A stretch of 64,000 nt of DNA from JAVBNH01 sp031551635 (GTDB taxonomy: Bacteria; Bacillota; Clostridia; Oscillospirales; Acutalibacteraceae). Positions within the stretch are counted from its first letter, which is position 1. Every line of letters starts with the position of its first letter. Of the stretch, positions 32,697 through 41,844 are shown one piece after another. The position numbers and the translations under genes are program-made. Under the pieces are notes generated by a model. It saw nothing but the letters and a program-made list of their open reading frames with translations, did no database searches and had not been told where the DNA came from. The stretch spans positions 11,407 to 75,406 of the forward strand of contig JAVBNH010000004.1 in NCBI GenBank assembly GCA_031551635.1, read 5' to 3'.

Positions 32697-34592
32697 ATGG
32701 AAATTCTGAATTCACTCGGCAGCTATTTCACCCGCGTTGTCGCGGCGATTATGACATTGGTTTTTTCACTGAGCTTCTTTTTCGGTTACAAACCGCCTGA
32801 GGTCGCACCTGTTCTTGAGGCTGAAGAGGTAGAGATGATGAGCCTTGACGAGGGCTATTCTATTGTTAAAAGCGCATCAGCTTCAACTGTTGATAATGTC
32901 GCGGCTGATACTCTTCAGAACTACCTATCCCAGATTTGCGGCACAGTTTTCCCGATTATAACAGACACTGCTGCTCCGAGCGGAAATGAAATCATTGTCG
33001 GAATAACAAACCGTGAAGGTTCACTTTATGACATTGACCGCGCGGCTCTCGGTGACGAGGGAATCCACATCGAAGTAGCGGACGGTAATATCATTATCAC
33101 CGGCGGAGCTGTGCGCGGAACGCTTTATGCTGTTTACAGCTTCCTTGAGAAGTATCTTGACTGCCACTGGTACGCCGAGGATTGCATAGATATTCCGACA
33201 GCCGACACTCTTGAAATCCCCGCTGTAATTGATTATACCTATGTTCCCGCGCTCGCCTTCAGAGAGACTGACTGGCTGAGCCCCCGAAACATAACCTATA
33301 GTGTCGCGAATAAGCTTAACGGTAAAATTTACAGACCGCTGGGCGTGAATGAGGGCGGCGGAGTCGGGTATGCGGTATATTTCGCCCATTCTCTTCAGTC
33401 GATTTTTACCCCTGATGTTATGGCAGCAAACCCTGAATGCCGCGCTTTAGGGTTCGAGGCTGGTGTTCTTACAGACAGACACCCCTGCCTGTCAAAGGAA
33501 AAAACCTATGAAATCACCTTGCAAAAAGTGCGTGAAGCACTCACAGCGGTACCGGACGCACAGATAGTGACGGTTACTCATCCCGACAATATGGATTATT
33601 GTGTTTGTGACGAATGCATGGCTGTATACGATGTTGAAGGCAGCCCTGCCGGACTGATGCTTCGTTTTGTAAACCGTATTGCCGACGAAATTAAGGCTGA
33701 CTATCCTCAAGTAAAGGTTGATACCTTTGCTTATCAGTATACCCGCAAGGCGCCGAAAATTACTGTACCGCGCGATAATGTTATAGTGCGCCTGTGTTCA
33801 ATCGAATGCTGCTTTGTTCATAATTTAGATGACCCTGACTGTGAGAGAAATGCTGATTTCGCAAAGGATATAAGCGACTGGAAGGCAATTTGCCCGACCT
33901 TGCATATATGGGACTATACTACCAATTACGGCAATTTCAACGGACCTTTTAATGATTGGAATGTCCTTCAGCCGAACATGCAGTTCTTTGTCAACAATAA
34001 TGTTGTCGGTGTTTATGAAGAAGGAAATTACTACGCTTCTGTCAGCAACGGCGAGTTTGCCGACCTGCGCTCATACCTCCTCGCTCAGCTTATGTGGGAC
34101 AGCGAGATTGATTACCATAAGGCTATGGTTGAGTTCTGCGACGCTTATTACGGTGAGGCAGGAAAAGACATCATGAAATATCTCACCCTCCTCATGAACC
34201 GCACCGGCGGAAAAGACGGAAAATCAGAGCATCTAAAGATATTTGATTATATGGGCAACGACGGTAACATGCTGCTGAGCCTGGCTGATATTAAGTACGC
34301 GGACGACCTCTGGGCACACGCGAAATCATTGAATCTGACCGCTGAACAGCTTAGGCGTGTCAGGGCTTCTGAGATTTCTTGGAGATACTGGAAATCAACA
34401 AAGAAGGTCAGTGACTTCAATCCCATTAATCTATATACTGCAAATACCCAGCTTTTCAACGATATGAAGGAGCTTGGAATTTCGAGAATCTCAGAGAGCG
34501 GTCCTCTTGCCGAAAAACCCTTTATGCTTGACGACCCCGGCAGATGGACACCTGATAGACTCCCCGATTTTAATCCCGGTTGGTTCTATTAA
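32697..34592 (+). CDS. Secreted DUF4838 / GH20-N-like protein
   Basis: A 631-residue secreted protein with an N-terminal hydrophobic signal/anchor (about residues 12-32). Residues 50-160 resemble the alpha-beta N-domain preceding many glycosidases (NVAADTLQNYLSQICGTVFP, GTLYAVYSFLEKYLDCHWY). The following DUF4838 region (about 180-500) has the features SKEKTYEITLQKVREAL, VTHPDNMDYCVCDECMA and LHIWDYTTNYGNFNGPFNDW. The C-terminal helical part ends in a short tail. ATG 32697 (AAAAGGGG, 8 bases) is preferred over TTG 32691. DUF4838 proteins are thought to bind or hydrolyse glycans, but no activity is established to my knowledge. Confidence 0.78.
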   Translation: MEILNSLGSYFTRVVAAIMTLVFSLSFFFGYKPPEVAPVLEAEEVEMMSLDEGYSIVKSASASTVDNVAADTLQNYLSQICGTVFPIITDTAAPSGNEIIVGITNREGSLYDIDRAALGDEGIHIEVADGNIIITGGAVRGTLYAVYSFLEKYLDCHWYAEDCIDIPTADTLEIPAVIDYTYVPALAFRETDWLSPRNITYSVANKLNGKIYRPLGVNEGGGVGYAVYFAHSLQSIFTPDVMAANPECRALGFEAGVLTDRHPCLSKEKTYEITLQKVREALTAVPDAQIVTVTHPDNMDYCVCDECMAVYDVEGSPAGLMLRFVNRIADEIKADYPQVKVDTFAYQYTRKAPKITVPRDNVIVRLCSIECCFVHNLDDPDCERNADFAKDISDWKAICPTLHIWDYTTNYGNFNGPFNDWNVLQPNMQFFVNNNVVGVYEEGNYYASVSNGEFADLRSYLLAQLMWDSEIDYHKAMVEFCDAYYGEAGKDIMKYLTLLMNRTGGKDGKSEHLKIFDYMGNDGNMLLSLADIKYADDLWAHAKSLNLTAEQLRRVRASEISWRYWKSTKKVSDFNPINLYTANTQLFNDMKELGISRISESGPLAEKPFMLDDPGRWTPDRLPDFNPGWFY

Positions 34593-34608
34593 GAATTAAC
34601 ATATTTTT

Positions 34609-34645
34609 GCCGGAGGAATAGTATAAATTCCTCCGGCTTTCTATT
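34609..34645 (+). terminator. Terminator after the DUF4838 gene
   Basis: GCCGGAGGAAT and ATTCCTCCGGC form a perfect stem, followed by TTTCTATTTTT. Confidence 0.85.
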
Positions 34646-34668
34646 TTTATAAAAATTTTAAAAAACCC

Positions 34669-34697
34669 TTCACAAACATGAAAATATATAGTATAAT
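34669..34697 (+). promoter_or_regulatory. Promoter for the second acyl-CoA synthetase
   Basis: TTCACA (34669-34674), 17-base spacer, TATAAT (34692-34697). Confidence 0.7.
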
Positions 34698-34707
34698 ACA
34701 AAACGTA

Positions 34708-34737
34708 ACACTATAAAGCTTTAACGCTTTAAAGTGT
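34708..34737 (+). promoter_or_regulatory. Operator-like inverted repeat after the promoter
   Basis: ACACTATAAAGC and GCTTTAAAGTGT are inverted copies with one mismatch and a 6-base spacer. It starts 10 bases after the -10 box, covering the probable transcription start, a position typical of repressor sites. Confidence 0.5.
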
Positions 34738-34783
34738 AATTTCGGGATTTGTTTGTATACTATAATATTATTTATTTGAAAGT

Positions 34784-36430
34784 GTGAATCTAATGCCAAT
34801 TACCGATATTCTAGTCAGAAACGCTGAATTGTATGCTGGTGAAATTGCTCTTGTGGAAATAAATCCGAATAATACGGATGAAAAGCCCCATAACTGGAAA
34901 GAGGATGGGCTAGTCGAGGCTTCACTCAGCAAATATTACAGAAACGAAATTACATGGAAGGAGTTTGACGAAAAAGCAAACCGTTTCGCTAATTCTCTTT
35001 TGAAGCTTGGGTATAAAAAAGGCGATAAAATCGCAATTCTTTTGATGAACTGTCTTGAATGGCTTCCGGTTTATTTCGGAGTTCTGAAAATGGGCGGGCT
35101 GGCGGTTCCCTTCAATTTCCGTTATGCCAGTGATGAAATAAAATACTGTCTCGATCTCTCTGACGCGTCATTTTTGATTTTCGGCGAAGAATTTACCGAG
35201 CGGGTTGAAGCAATAAAAGATAATATTCCCGCTGTTAAAAATATTGTTTTTTGCGGCAGCGATTGCCCGGTTTTTGCTCAGGATTACTACAAGCTTGTTT
35301 CTGACGCGGGCTCACAGCCGCCGGATATAAAGCTCACTGATGATGATGAAGCGGCAATATATTTCTCATCCGGTACAACAGGCTTTCCGAAAGCGATTCT
35401 CCATCCGCATAAAAGCCTGATGTACGCTTGTATTACCGAAAACAAGCATCATTCCCAGACGCACGATGATATTTTTCTCTGCATTCCGCCGCTTTACCAT
35501 ACAGGTGCGAAAATGCATTGGTTCGGCAGCTTTCTCGTCGGCGGCAGGGGTGTTATTCTCAAGGGCATAAAACCCGAATGGATAATCGAAACCGTACATA
35601 AAGAAAAATGCACGGTTGTATGGCTTCTGGTGCCTTGGGCTCAGGATATTCTTGACGCTATTGAGAGCGGTAAAATAGAGCTTAGTAAATATGAGCTGTC
35701 GCAGTGGAGGCTTATGCACATGGGCGCGCAGCCGATACCGCCAAGCCTTGTCAAACGCTGGCAGACGCATTTTCCTCAGCATCAATATGACACAAATTAT
35801 GGCTTAAGCGAGTCGACAGGTCCCGGCTGTGTACACCTCGGCGTTGAAAACATTGACAAGGTCGGGGCAATAGGCATACCCGGCTTTTCATGGGAGGTTA
35901 TGATAGCTGACGAGAACGGCAACGCTGTTAAAGACGGTGAGGTCGGGGAGCTATATATCAAAGGTCCCGCAGTTATGCGCTGCTACTATAAGGACGAAAA
36001 GGCTACCGCCGCCACGCTTAAAAACGGCTGGCTCCTGACCGGCGACATGGCAAAACGCGACAGTGACGGCTTTATTTTCCTTGTTGACCGAAAAAAGGAT
36101 GTAATTATAACCGGCGGCGAAAATATTTATCCGGTGCAGATTGAGGATTTTTTGCGTACGAATCCGGCGATAAAGGACGTCGCGGTTATCGGTCTGCCTG
36201 AAAAAAGGCTTGGAGAAATAACCGCCGCGATAATCGAGCTTAAGGAAGGCTTTGAAAATATAAAAGAAGAGGACATTAATAATTTTTGTAATGCCCTCCC
36301 TCGCTATAAGCGTCCGAAAAAAATAATTTTTGACAAGGTACCGCGAAATCCTACGGGAAAAATCGAAAAACCCAAGCTCAGAGCAAAATACTGCAGTGAA
36401 ACCCTTGTTGAAGCTCAACTTAAAAATTAA
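34784..36430 (+). CDS. AMP-dependent acyl-CoA synthetase, second copy
   Basis: A 548-residue class I adenylate-forming enzyme. Motifs are AAIYFSSGTTGFPKAILHPH, NYGLSESTGPGC, NGWLLTGDMAKRDSDGFIFLVDR, KKDVIITGGENIYPVQIED and NPTGKIEKPKLR (catalytic Lys). It is only distantly related to the synthetase at 31005 (different substrate pocket: PLYHTGAKMHWFGSF). GTG 34784 or ATG 34793 could start translation; the ribosome site is weak (GAAAG). It is a single-gene unit with its own promoter, an operator-like dyad and a terminator. It most likely activates a fatty or aromatic acid, by family resemblance. Confidence 0.9.
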   Translation: MNLMPITDILVRNAELYAGEIALVEINPNNTDEKPHNWKEDGLVEASLSKYYRNEITWKEFDEKANRFANSLLKLGYKKGDKIAILLMNCLEWLPVYFGVLKMGGLAVPFNFRYASDEIKYCLDLSDASFLIFGEEFTERVEAIKDNIPAVKNIVFCGSDCPVFAQDYYKLVSDAGSQPPDIKLTDDDEAAIYFSSGTTGFPKAILHPHKSLMYACITENKHHSQTHDDIFLCIPPLYHTGAKMHWFGSFLVGGRGVILKGIKPEWIIETVHKEKCTVVWLLVPWAQDILDAIESGKIELSKYELSQWRLMHMGAQPIPPSLVKRWQTHFPQHQYDTNYGLSESTGPGCVHLGVENIDKVGAIGIPGFSWEVMIADENGNAVKDGEVGELYIKGPAVMRCYYKDEKATAATLKNGWLLTGDMAKRDSDGFIFLVDRKKDVIITGGENIYPVQIEDFLRTNPAIKDVAVIGLPEKRLGEITAAIIELKEGFENIKEEDINNFCNALPRYKRPKKIIFDKVPRNPTGKIEKPKLRAKYCSETLVEAQLKN

Positions 36431-36439
36431 TATTTATAA

Positions 36440-36480
36440 AAATGAGGTTAAGAAACTTTATTTCCTAACCTCATTTAATT
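36440..36480. terminator. Bidirectional terminator between convergent genes
   Basis: AAATGAGGTTA and TAACCTCATTT with inner GAAA/TTTC pairing form a long stem, with AT-rich tails on both sides. It separates the second acyl-CoA synthetase from the minus-strand decarboxylase. Confidence 0.8.
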
Positions 36481-36489
36481 TAAACAATT

Positions 36490-37794
36490 TTATTCCGATT
36501 CGTTAACCAATATTTGCTCAAGCGTTTGCCTTTTTCTGATTATTTTCGCCGTGCCGTCGCTTTTTAAGAGGATTTCAGCTATCTGGACATGGGAATTATA
36601 ATTGAAAAGCGACATTGACGAGGTGTATGCTCCAGCGCCGCCGACAATAACATAGTCGCATACCTCACAGTCCGCCATTTTTCGCGGAATAATGTGCCCT
36701 GTTTCGTCAAGGCTCTGCGAGTCGCCGCTCTCACAGCAGGTACCGACAATGACTTTTTCAGTGCACCTTGAGAGTTTGTCCGTCATAAATTCGCTTGAGA
36801 GAAGCTCGCCTTTTTGCGAAATAATAAAGAATGGGTGACATGAGCCGTATAAAAGCGGTCTTGTGTTGACCTCCATGCCGCCGTCAGTAATGATAAAATC
36901 AAAGCCGTCGCCGCCGGTTCTTTTTTTATCGACAACGCTTGTCACAAGAACCGCCGAATTTGCTGCAATATATGTCCCCGGCTCGATTTCCATCATCAGT
37001 TTCCTGCCGGTTTCCTTGTAAAATTCTTCTATTTTTTTCGTTGCATATTCCCCGAGAGCCTTAATATCAGCCGCGGTTTCATCCGGCATTCTCGCTTCCT
37101 TCAGACCGCCGCCGAAGCTTACGGTATCGCACTGTGGAAAATATTTACTAATAAACGAGAGCTCGCGGTCAATGTTTTCTCTCCATGCCTCGCTCTCTCC
37201 GCCCGAACCGATATGAACATGCACTCCGGTAATCTTAATGCCCATTTTTGCGGTGTATTCAAGGACAGTTATTATATCGTCTATATGAATTCCGAAACAG
37301 GAATATTTGTCGCCGGTGTTGCGGGTGACGCTCTCCCCTGCTCCAACACCCGGATGCAGCCGAACCGACAAATTTATATTGTTATTTTTGGCGAAATCGC
37401 CGATTAAATATAGCTGCCTGAGTGAGCAGGCGTTGTATTTCATACCTTGCAGCATCAAGCTCTCAAGCTCTGCCCTATCCTCACCCAGAGGTATTTCTTG
37501 AGTTGTCAGCATGATTTTTTTCGGCTCAATACCTGCCATAACAGCTCTTTTTGCTTCATTCAATGAACTCGCGTCAATATACAAACCCTGAGATTCAACG
37601 ATTTTCAGAAAAGTCCTGTTTGAATTTGCCTTCATCGCATATCTTACGTGCAAGCCGAATGCGTTAGGCATACTCATTGCTTCGCGGCATTTTTTAATCA
37701 GGTTTTTTTCGTCATAAAGATAAAACGGAGTTTTATTTTTTCCGGCAATCTCCGCGATTTTCAAAGCATAATTCTCATTAATAAAACAACTCAT
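36490..37794 (-). CDS. Diaminopimelate decarboxylase-like (fold III, PLP) enzyme
   Basis: A 434-residue group IV PLP decarboxylase. The PLP lysine is in VRYAMKANSN (residue about 54), the phosphate-binding glycine block in VSFGGGLKEAR, HVHIGSGGES matches the conserved H-x-G-S, EPGTYIAANSAVLVTSV is the strand after the active site, and TCCESGDSQSLDE is the C-E-S-G-D substrate motif. The expected function is m-DAP to lysine decarboxylation, but the residues around the C-terminal YNSHVQIAEIL differ from typical LysA, so arginine/ornithine or another D-amino acid substrate is possible. GGGGG precedes the start. Alone in its transcription unit. Confidence 0.82.
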   Translation of the reverse strand: MSCFINENYALKIAEIAGKNKTPFYLYDEKNLIKKCREAMSMPNAFGLHVRYAMKANSNRTFLKIVESQGLYIDASSLNEAKRAVMAGIEPKKIMLTTQEIPLGEDRAELESLMLQGMKYNACSLRQLYLIGDFAKNNNINLSVRLHPGVGAGESVTRNTGDKYSCFGIHIDDIITVLEYTAKMGIKITGVHVHIGSGGESEAWRENIDRELSFISKYFPQCDTVSFGGGLKEARMPDETAADIKALGEYATKKIEEFYKETGRKLMMEIEPGTYIAANSAVLVTSVVDKKRTGGDGFDFIITDGGMEVNTRPLLYGSCHPFFIISQKGELLSSEFMTDKLSRCTEKVIVGTCCESGDSQSLDETGHIIPRKMADCEVCDYVIVGGAGAYTSSMSLFNYNSHVQIAEILLKSDGTAKIIRKRQTLEQILVNESE

Positions 37795-37951
37795 AAAAAA
37801 ACCCCCTGATTAAAAATTTGTTACGATTTTAACACAATCAGTCGTGCTTGTCGACATTTTTCACCCATTTTTGTTTATATAAACAAGAGTTTTTTTATTG
37901 GAAGTCGCAGTTTGTCATAACTAACAATCTAAAATTTCATAAACGGAAATA

Positions 37952-38028
37952 TTAGTACCTTAGTGGGTTGAAAGCTCAATACAAAACACGACTTGGGTTG
38001 TGGGCTTGGCAAGCCAAGCCCACGTTAG
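37952..38028 (+). repeat. Dispersed 77-bp hairpin repeat, copy D
   Basis: TTAGTACCTTAGTGGGTT to GCCCACGTTAG with a perfect 11-bp core hairpin. The minus-strand polA stop codon (TAA at 38025-38027) lies in its last bases. Confidence 0.93.
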
Positions 38029-40634
38029 CTCTTAGTGTCAAACCATGTTTTTCCGATATGCACATCAGCAATCAATTTAACTTTCAACTTTACTGCGTTT
38101 TCCATCTCTTCTTTTAGCAAAATACTGACTCTTTCAGCGTCGGTCTCCCTCGCTTCAACGATAAGCTCATCATGAACCTGCAAAATCAGTTTCGCATCCG
38201 GAATTTCCCTCTCAAGACGGTTAAATACATTAATCATTGCTATTTTTATTATGTCGGCTGCAGTGCCTTGAATCGGCATATTTCTCGCAACCCTCTCGCC
38301 GAAGGAACGCTGAATCGCATTTGATGCGGCAAGCTCGGGAAGGTATCTGCGCCTGTGAAAAACGGTCTCAACAAAGCCGTCCTCTTTTGCCTTTTCTATA
38401 ATGGTCTGCATATAGTCGTTTACGCCGGAATAATGAGCGAGATAGTCCTTGATGTACTTGTCTGCTTCATATCTAGCGACACCTATATCCTTAGCGAGTG
38501 AAAACGCGCCGATTCCATAAACAATTCCGAAATTTACAGCCTTCGCGCGGCTTCGCATGAGAGGTGTCACCATTTCAAGCGGCATATTAAAAACCTGAGA
38601 AGCGGTTATTGTGTGAATATCGTCATTATTGTTAAAAGCGTCCATCATAGTCTTATCGTCCGCTATGTCCGCGAGAACCCGAAGCTCAATTTGGGAATAG
38701 TCGGCATCAATTAAAACATATCCATCCTTTGCGAGGAAAAATCTCCGTAGCTCCCTCCCAAGTGGCTGACGTACCGGTATATTCTGCAGATTCGGTTCCA
38801 GTGAGGAAATCCGTCCGGTTCGCGTCTCAGTCTGATTAAAGGTCGTGTGTATTCTGCCGTCAGGGGCAATAACCTTCAGAAGTCCGTCGCAGTAAGTCGA
38901 CTTAAGCTTTGTCAGGCTGCGGTATTCAAGGATTTCACTGACAATCGGGTGGTCGTCGGCGAGCCCTTCAAGTACCTCGGCATTGGTTGAGTATCCGGTT
39001 TTTGTCTTTTTACCCTTTTTAAGGTTTAATGTTTCAAAGAGAATTTCGCCAAGCTGTTTTGGTGAGTTTATGTTAAACTCAACGCCGGCGTATTCGTGAA
39101 TGTTCTTCTCGAGATCTTTTATTTTTTTCTCAAGTGTTTCACCGAACAGCTTAATGCCTTCCTTATCAACCGAAAAACCGCAGTTTTCCATATCAGCTAA
39201 GACCTTTGCAAGCGGAATTTCAATATTTTGAAGCAAAGAAAGCTGGTTGTTTTTCGTCAGTTCCTCAAGCAGGGCTTGCGTTAAGGCGGGCAGAACCGAA
39301 CTGTCAGTTATCAGTTTTCTATATTGCATATCTAAAAATGGGTCGGAAAAATTCAGATTCGGGAGTTGAATTGCATATGTTAGCGCCTGTGTCGCGCTGG
39401 AATAGTCAGAAGAGTTCGGATTAATAATATAACCTGCCAGAGAAATATCAAAAACAATATTTGATATATTTAAAGATTTATTTTCACAATACGCAAAGAT
39501 AGCTTTTGAGTTATCGGTATATTTTTCTATTTCGTCATTCTCAAAAAATTCTTTCAGGAAGGCATCAAAAGTATTTCCTCTTTGTAAAATTATAAGCTCG
39601 TTTTTATACGCAAAACAAAGCGCATCTATGTCATTTTCATAAACAGAAACACAGAAATAGGCTGCTTTTTCCGCAGATAAATTTTTTAAAAAAGCATGAT
39701 AATCACCTACTTCACTGACATTGCATTCAATAACAGCAGCGGCGATATTATTAATAGTAACTGTTCCGGCTTGCAAATCAAGCTTTTCTAGCATCTTGAA
39801 CATTTCAAGCTCGCTGAGAAGCTTCTGCACCTTTGCGGTGTCGGGAGTTTTTCTTTGATATCCGGAAATATCGCGGTTAATTGGAGCTTCGCGGTTAATT
39901 AATCCGAGTTTGCGGCTTAAAAAGGCGTTATCTCTGCCGTTTTTCAGCTTTTCTCTGACTCCTGCCGAAACCTTCAGCTCATCAATATTTTCATAAATCG
40001 TATCAATATTTTTATATTGAGAAATAAGGCTTACCGCGGTTTTTTCGCCGATTCCCGCGACGCCGGGGATATTGTCCGAGCTGTCGCCCATGAGCGCCTT
40101 AACATCAATCAGCTCTAAAGGCTCAACCTTATAATCCTCAAAAATTTTTTGCTTGTCAACTAAAGTCGAAACAGATTTACCGTTCTTCGTCGAGGGATAA
40201 AGCACAAAAGTGTTTTCAGAAATCAACTGGAAGCTGTCCCTGTCTCCGGTCAGGAGGTAGCAGGTGTCATTTTGTTTTGCAGCAATTGAAAGCGTCCCGA
40301 GAATATCGTCCGCCTCAAAGCCGGGACATTCAACTATACAGTAGCCCAGGGCTGTTAAAATTTCTTTTAAGGTAGGAAACTGTTCGGCAAGCTCCGGCGG
40401 CATCTGTTTGCGCCCGGCCTTATATTCCGGGAACATCTCATGCCGGAAGGTTGGCTGCCTTACATCGAAGGCTATTGCGACTGCATCAGGCTCAATGCTT
40501 GAGAGCGCGCCGAGAAAAATATTCATGAAGCCGACAATAGCGTTAGTGAACTTGCCGCCTTTGGTCGCGAGCGGTTTTATGGCGTAAAAAGCTCTGTTAA
40601 TTATGCTGTTGCCGTCAATTACGAGCAGTTTCAT
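38025..40634 (-). CDS. polA: DNA polymerase I
   Basis: An 869-residue repair/replication polymerase. The 5' nuclease domain occupies about residues 1-270 (LLVIDGNSIINRAFYAI, ECPGFEADDILGTL, LLTGDRDSFQLI, GIGEKTA). The central 3'-5' exonuclease-like domain (about 300-450) lacks the catalytic D-x-E motif, as in other Firmicutes. The polymerase domain shows YVLIDADYSQIELRVLA (motif A), SRAKAVNFGIVYG (motif B) and LQVHDELIVEA (motif C). A GGGAAGGG lies 13 bases before ATG, a longer than usual gap. Its last codon and stop are made by repeat copy D, and copy E lies about 90 bases upstream, so the gene is bracketed by direct copies of the repeat. Confidence 0.96.
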   Translation of the reverse strand: MKLLVIDGNSIINRAFYAIKPLATKGGKFTNAIVGFMNIFLGALSSIEPDAVAIAFDVRQPTFRHEMFPEYKAGRKQMPPELAEQFPTLKEILTALGYCIVECPGFEADDILGTLSIAAKQNDTCYLLTGDRDSFQLISENTFVLYPSTKNGKSVSTLVDKQKIFEDYKVEPLELIDVKALMGDSSDNIPGVAGIGEKTAVSLISQYKNIDTIYENIDELKVSAGVREKLKNGRDNAFLSRKLGLINREAPINRDISGYQRKTPDTAKVQKLLSELEMFKMLEKLDLQAGTVTINNIAAAVIECNVSEVGDYHAFLKNLSAEKAAYFCVSVYENDIDALCFAYKNELIILQRGNTFDAFLKEFFENDEIEKYTDNSKAIFAYCENKSLNISNIVFDISLAGYIINPNSSDYSSATQALTYAIQLPNLNFSDPFLDMQYRKLITDSSVLPALTQALLEELTKNNQLSLLQNIEIPLAKVLADMENCGFSVDKEGIKLFGETLEKKIKDLEKNIHEYAGVEFNINSPKQLGEILFETLNLKKGKKTKTGYSTNAEVLEGLADDHPIVSEILEYRSLTKLKSTYCDGLLKVIAPDGRIHTTFNQTETRTGRISSLEPNLQNIPVRQPLGRELRRFFLAKDGYVLIDADYSQIELRVLADIADDKTMMDAFNNNDDIHTITASQVFNMPLEMVTPLMRSRAKAVNFGIVYGIGAFSLAKDIGVARYEADKYIKDYLAHYSGVNDYMQTIIEKAKEDGFVETVFHRRRYLPELAASNAIQRSFGERVARNMPIQGTAADIIKIAMINVFNRLEREIPDAKLILQVHDELIVEARETDAERVSILLKEEMENAVKLKVKLIADVHIGKTWFDTKS

Positions 40635-40727
40635 TTCAAATCATAACCCTTCCCTGAAAATTGCGTAAAAATTTAAAATATTATTTGCAAACTGAGGAAA
40701 ATGTGTTAATATATTTTGAGTGTTTAT

Positions 40728-40804
40728 CAGTACCTTAGTGGACAGAAAGCTCAATAATAAACAAGACTTGGGTTGTGGGCTTGGCAAGCCAATGCCCACG
40801 TTAG
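40728..40804 (+). repeat. Dispersed 77-bp hairpin repeat, copy E
   Basis: CAGTACCTTAGTGGACAG to TGCCCACGTTAG, with one extra T in the right hairpin arm. It lies between the divergent polA and dus genes and ends 21 bases before the dus start codon, so it would be in the dus leader. Confidence 0.92.
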
Positions 40805-40825
40805 TTTATATAAAAAGGAAAAAAA

Positions 40826-41794
40826 ATGAAGATAAAAGATGTTGAAATAAAAAATCCCGCCGTTCTCGCCCCAATGGCAGGCGTTGCCGACAGGGCGTTT
40901 CGGGAGCTTTGTGTTTCCTACGGCGCGGCTTATTGTGTCGGTGAAATGGTCAGCTCAAAGGGCGTTAGCATGGACGATAAAAAATCGAAAGAGCTGATGT
41001 ATATTTCTGACTCGGAAAGACCCGCAGCTGTGCAGATTTTTGGAAACTCGCCGGAAATCATGTCGCTTGCTGCAAAATCTGCACTTGAGTATAATCCGGA
41101 CATAATTGACATCAACATGGGTTGTCCCGCGCCGAAAATCAGCAGGGGCGGCAGCGGAGCATCACTTATGAGAGAACCCGAGCTCGCGGGAGAGATAATA
41201 AAAGCGGTTGTGAGTTCAGTCGAGATTCCGGTGAGCGTTAAAATCAGAAAGGGATGGGATGAGGAAAGCGTTAACGCAGTCGAAATGGCTCTGATAGCTG
41301 AGAAAAACGGCGCATCAGCTGTTACGGTTCATGGCAGAACACGTTCACAGATGTACGCGCCGCCGGTTGACCTCGAAATAATAAAAGCCGTAAAACACGC
41401 TGTCGGGATTCCGGTTATCGGTAACGGTGACATAATTAGCGCGGAAAGTGCGAAAAGAATGCTTGAGTATACAGGCTGCGATTTGATAATGATTGGGCGC
41501 GGTGCGCTTGGAAGACCGTGGATTTTTTCTGAAATCAACGCTGCTTTGAACTGCGGAAATGATTATAAAGAGCCGGATATACACCTTAGAATGGCGGTAA
41601 TGTTAAAGCATATTGAAAAAATATGCGAATACCGCGGCATGCGAAACGGAATTAATGAAGCAAGAAAGCATGCTATTTGGTATACAAAAGGAATTAAAGG
41701 CGCAGCAAAATATAGAAATCATCTCTCAAATATAAAAAATATTGATGAATTGAAAATTATTTCAGATAACATTATCGCTAATACAGAAATATAA
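40826..41794 (+). CDS. dusB: tRNA-dihydrouridine synthase (DusB type)
   Basis: A 322-residue FMN enzyme reducing uridine to dihydrouridine in tRNA D-loops. Motifs visible are APMAGVADRAFRELC (catalytic entry and FMN), IDINMGCPAPKISRGGSG with the proton-donor cysteine, VTVHGRTRSQMYAPP, VIGNGDII and IMIGRGALGRPWIF (phosphate-binding). The C-terminal four-helix domain begins near residue 240 (LKHIEKICEYRG). AAAAGGAAAAA precedes the ATG. Repeat copy E is upstream, a terminator downstream. Confidence 0.93.
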   Translation: MKIKDVEIKNPAVLAPMAGVADRAFRELCVSYGAAYCVGEMVSSKGVSMDDKKSKELMYISDSERPAAVQIFGNSPEIMSLAAKSALEYNPDIIDINMGCPAPKISRGGSGASLMREPELAGEIIKAVVSSVEIPVSVKIRKGWDEESVNAVEMALIAEKNGASAVTVHGRTRSQMYAPPVDLEIIKAVKHAVGIPVIGNGDIISAESAKRMLEYTGCDLIMIGRGALGRPWIFSEINAALNCGNDYKEPDIHLRMAVMLKHIEKICEYRGMRNGINEARKHAIWYTKGIKGAAKYRNHLSNIKNIDELKIISDNIIANTEI

Positions 41795-41806
41795 AGCATC
41801 AAAATA

Positions 41807-41844
41807 AGCAGAAGGTAGTCTTGCAGCCTTCTGCTCTTTTTTTT
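41807..41844 (+). terminator. Terminator after dusB
   Basis: AGCAGAAGG and CCTTCTGCT pair perfectly around an 11-base loop, followed by CTTTTTTTT. It also lies 3' of the convergent phosphatase gene. Confidence 0.9.
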
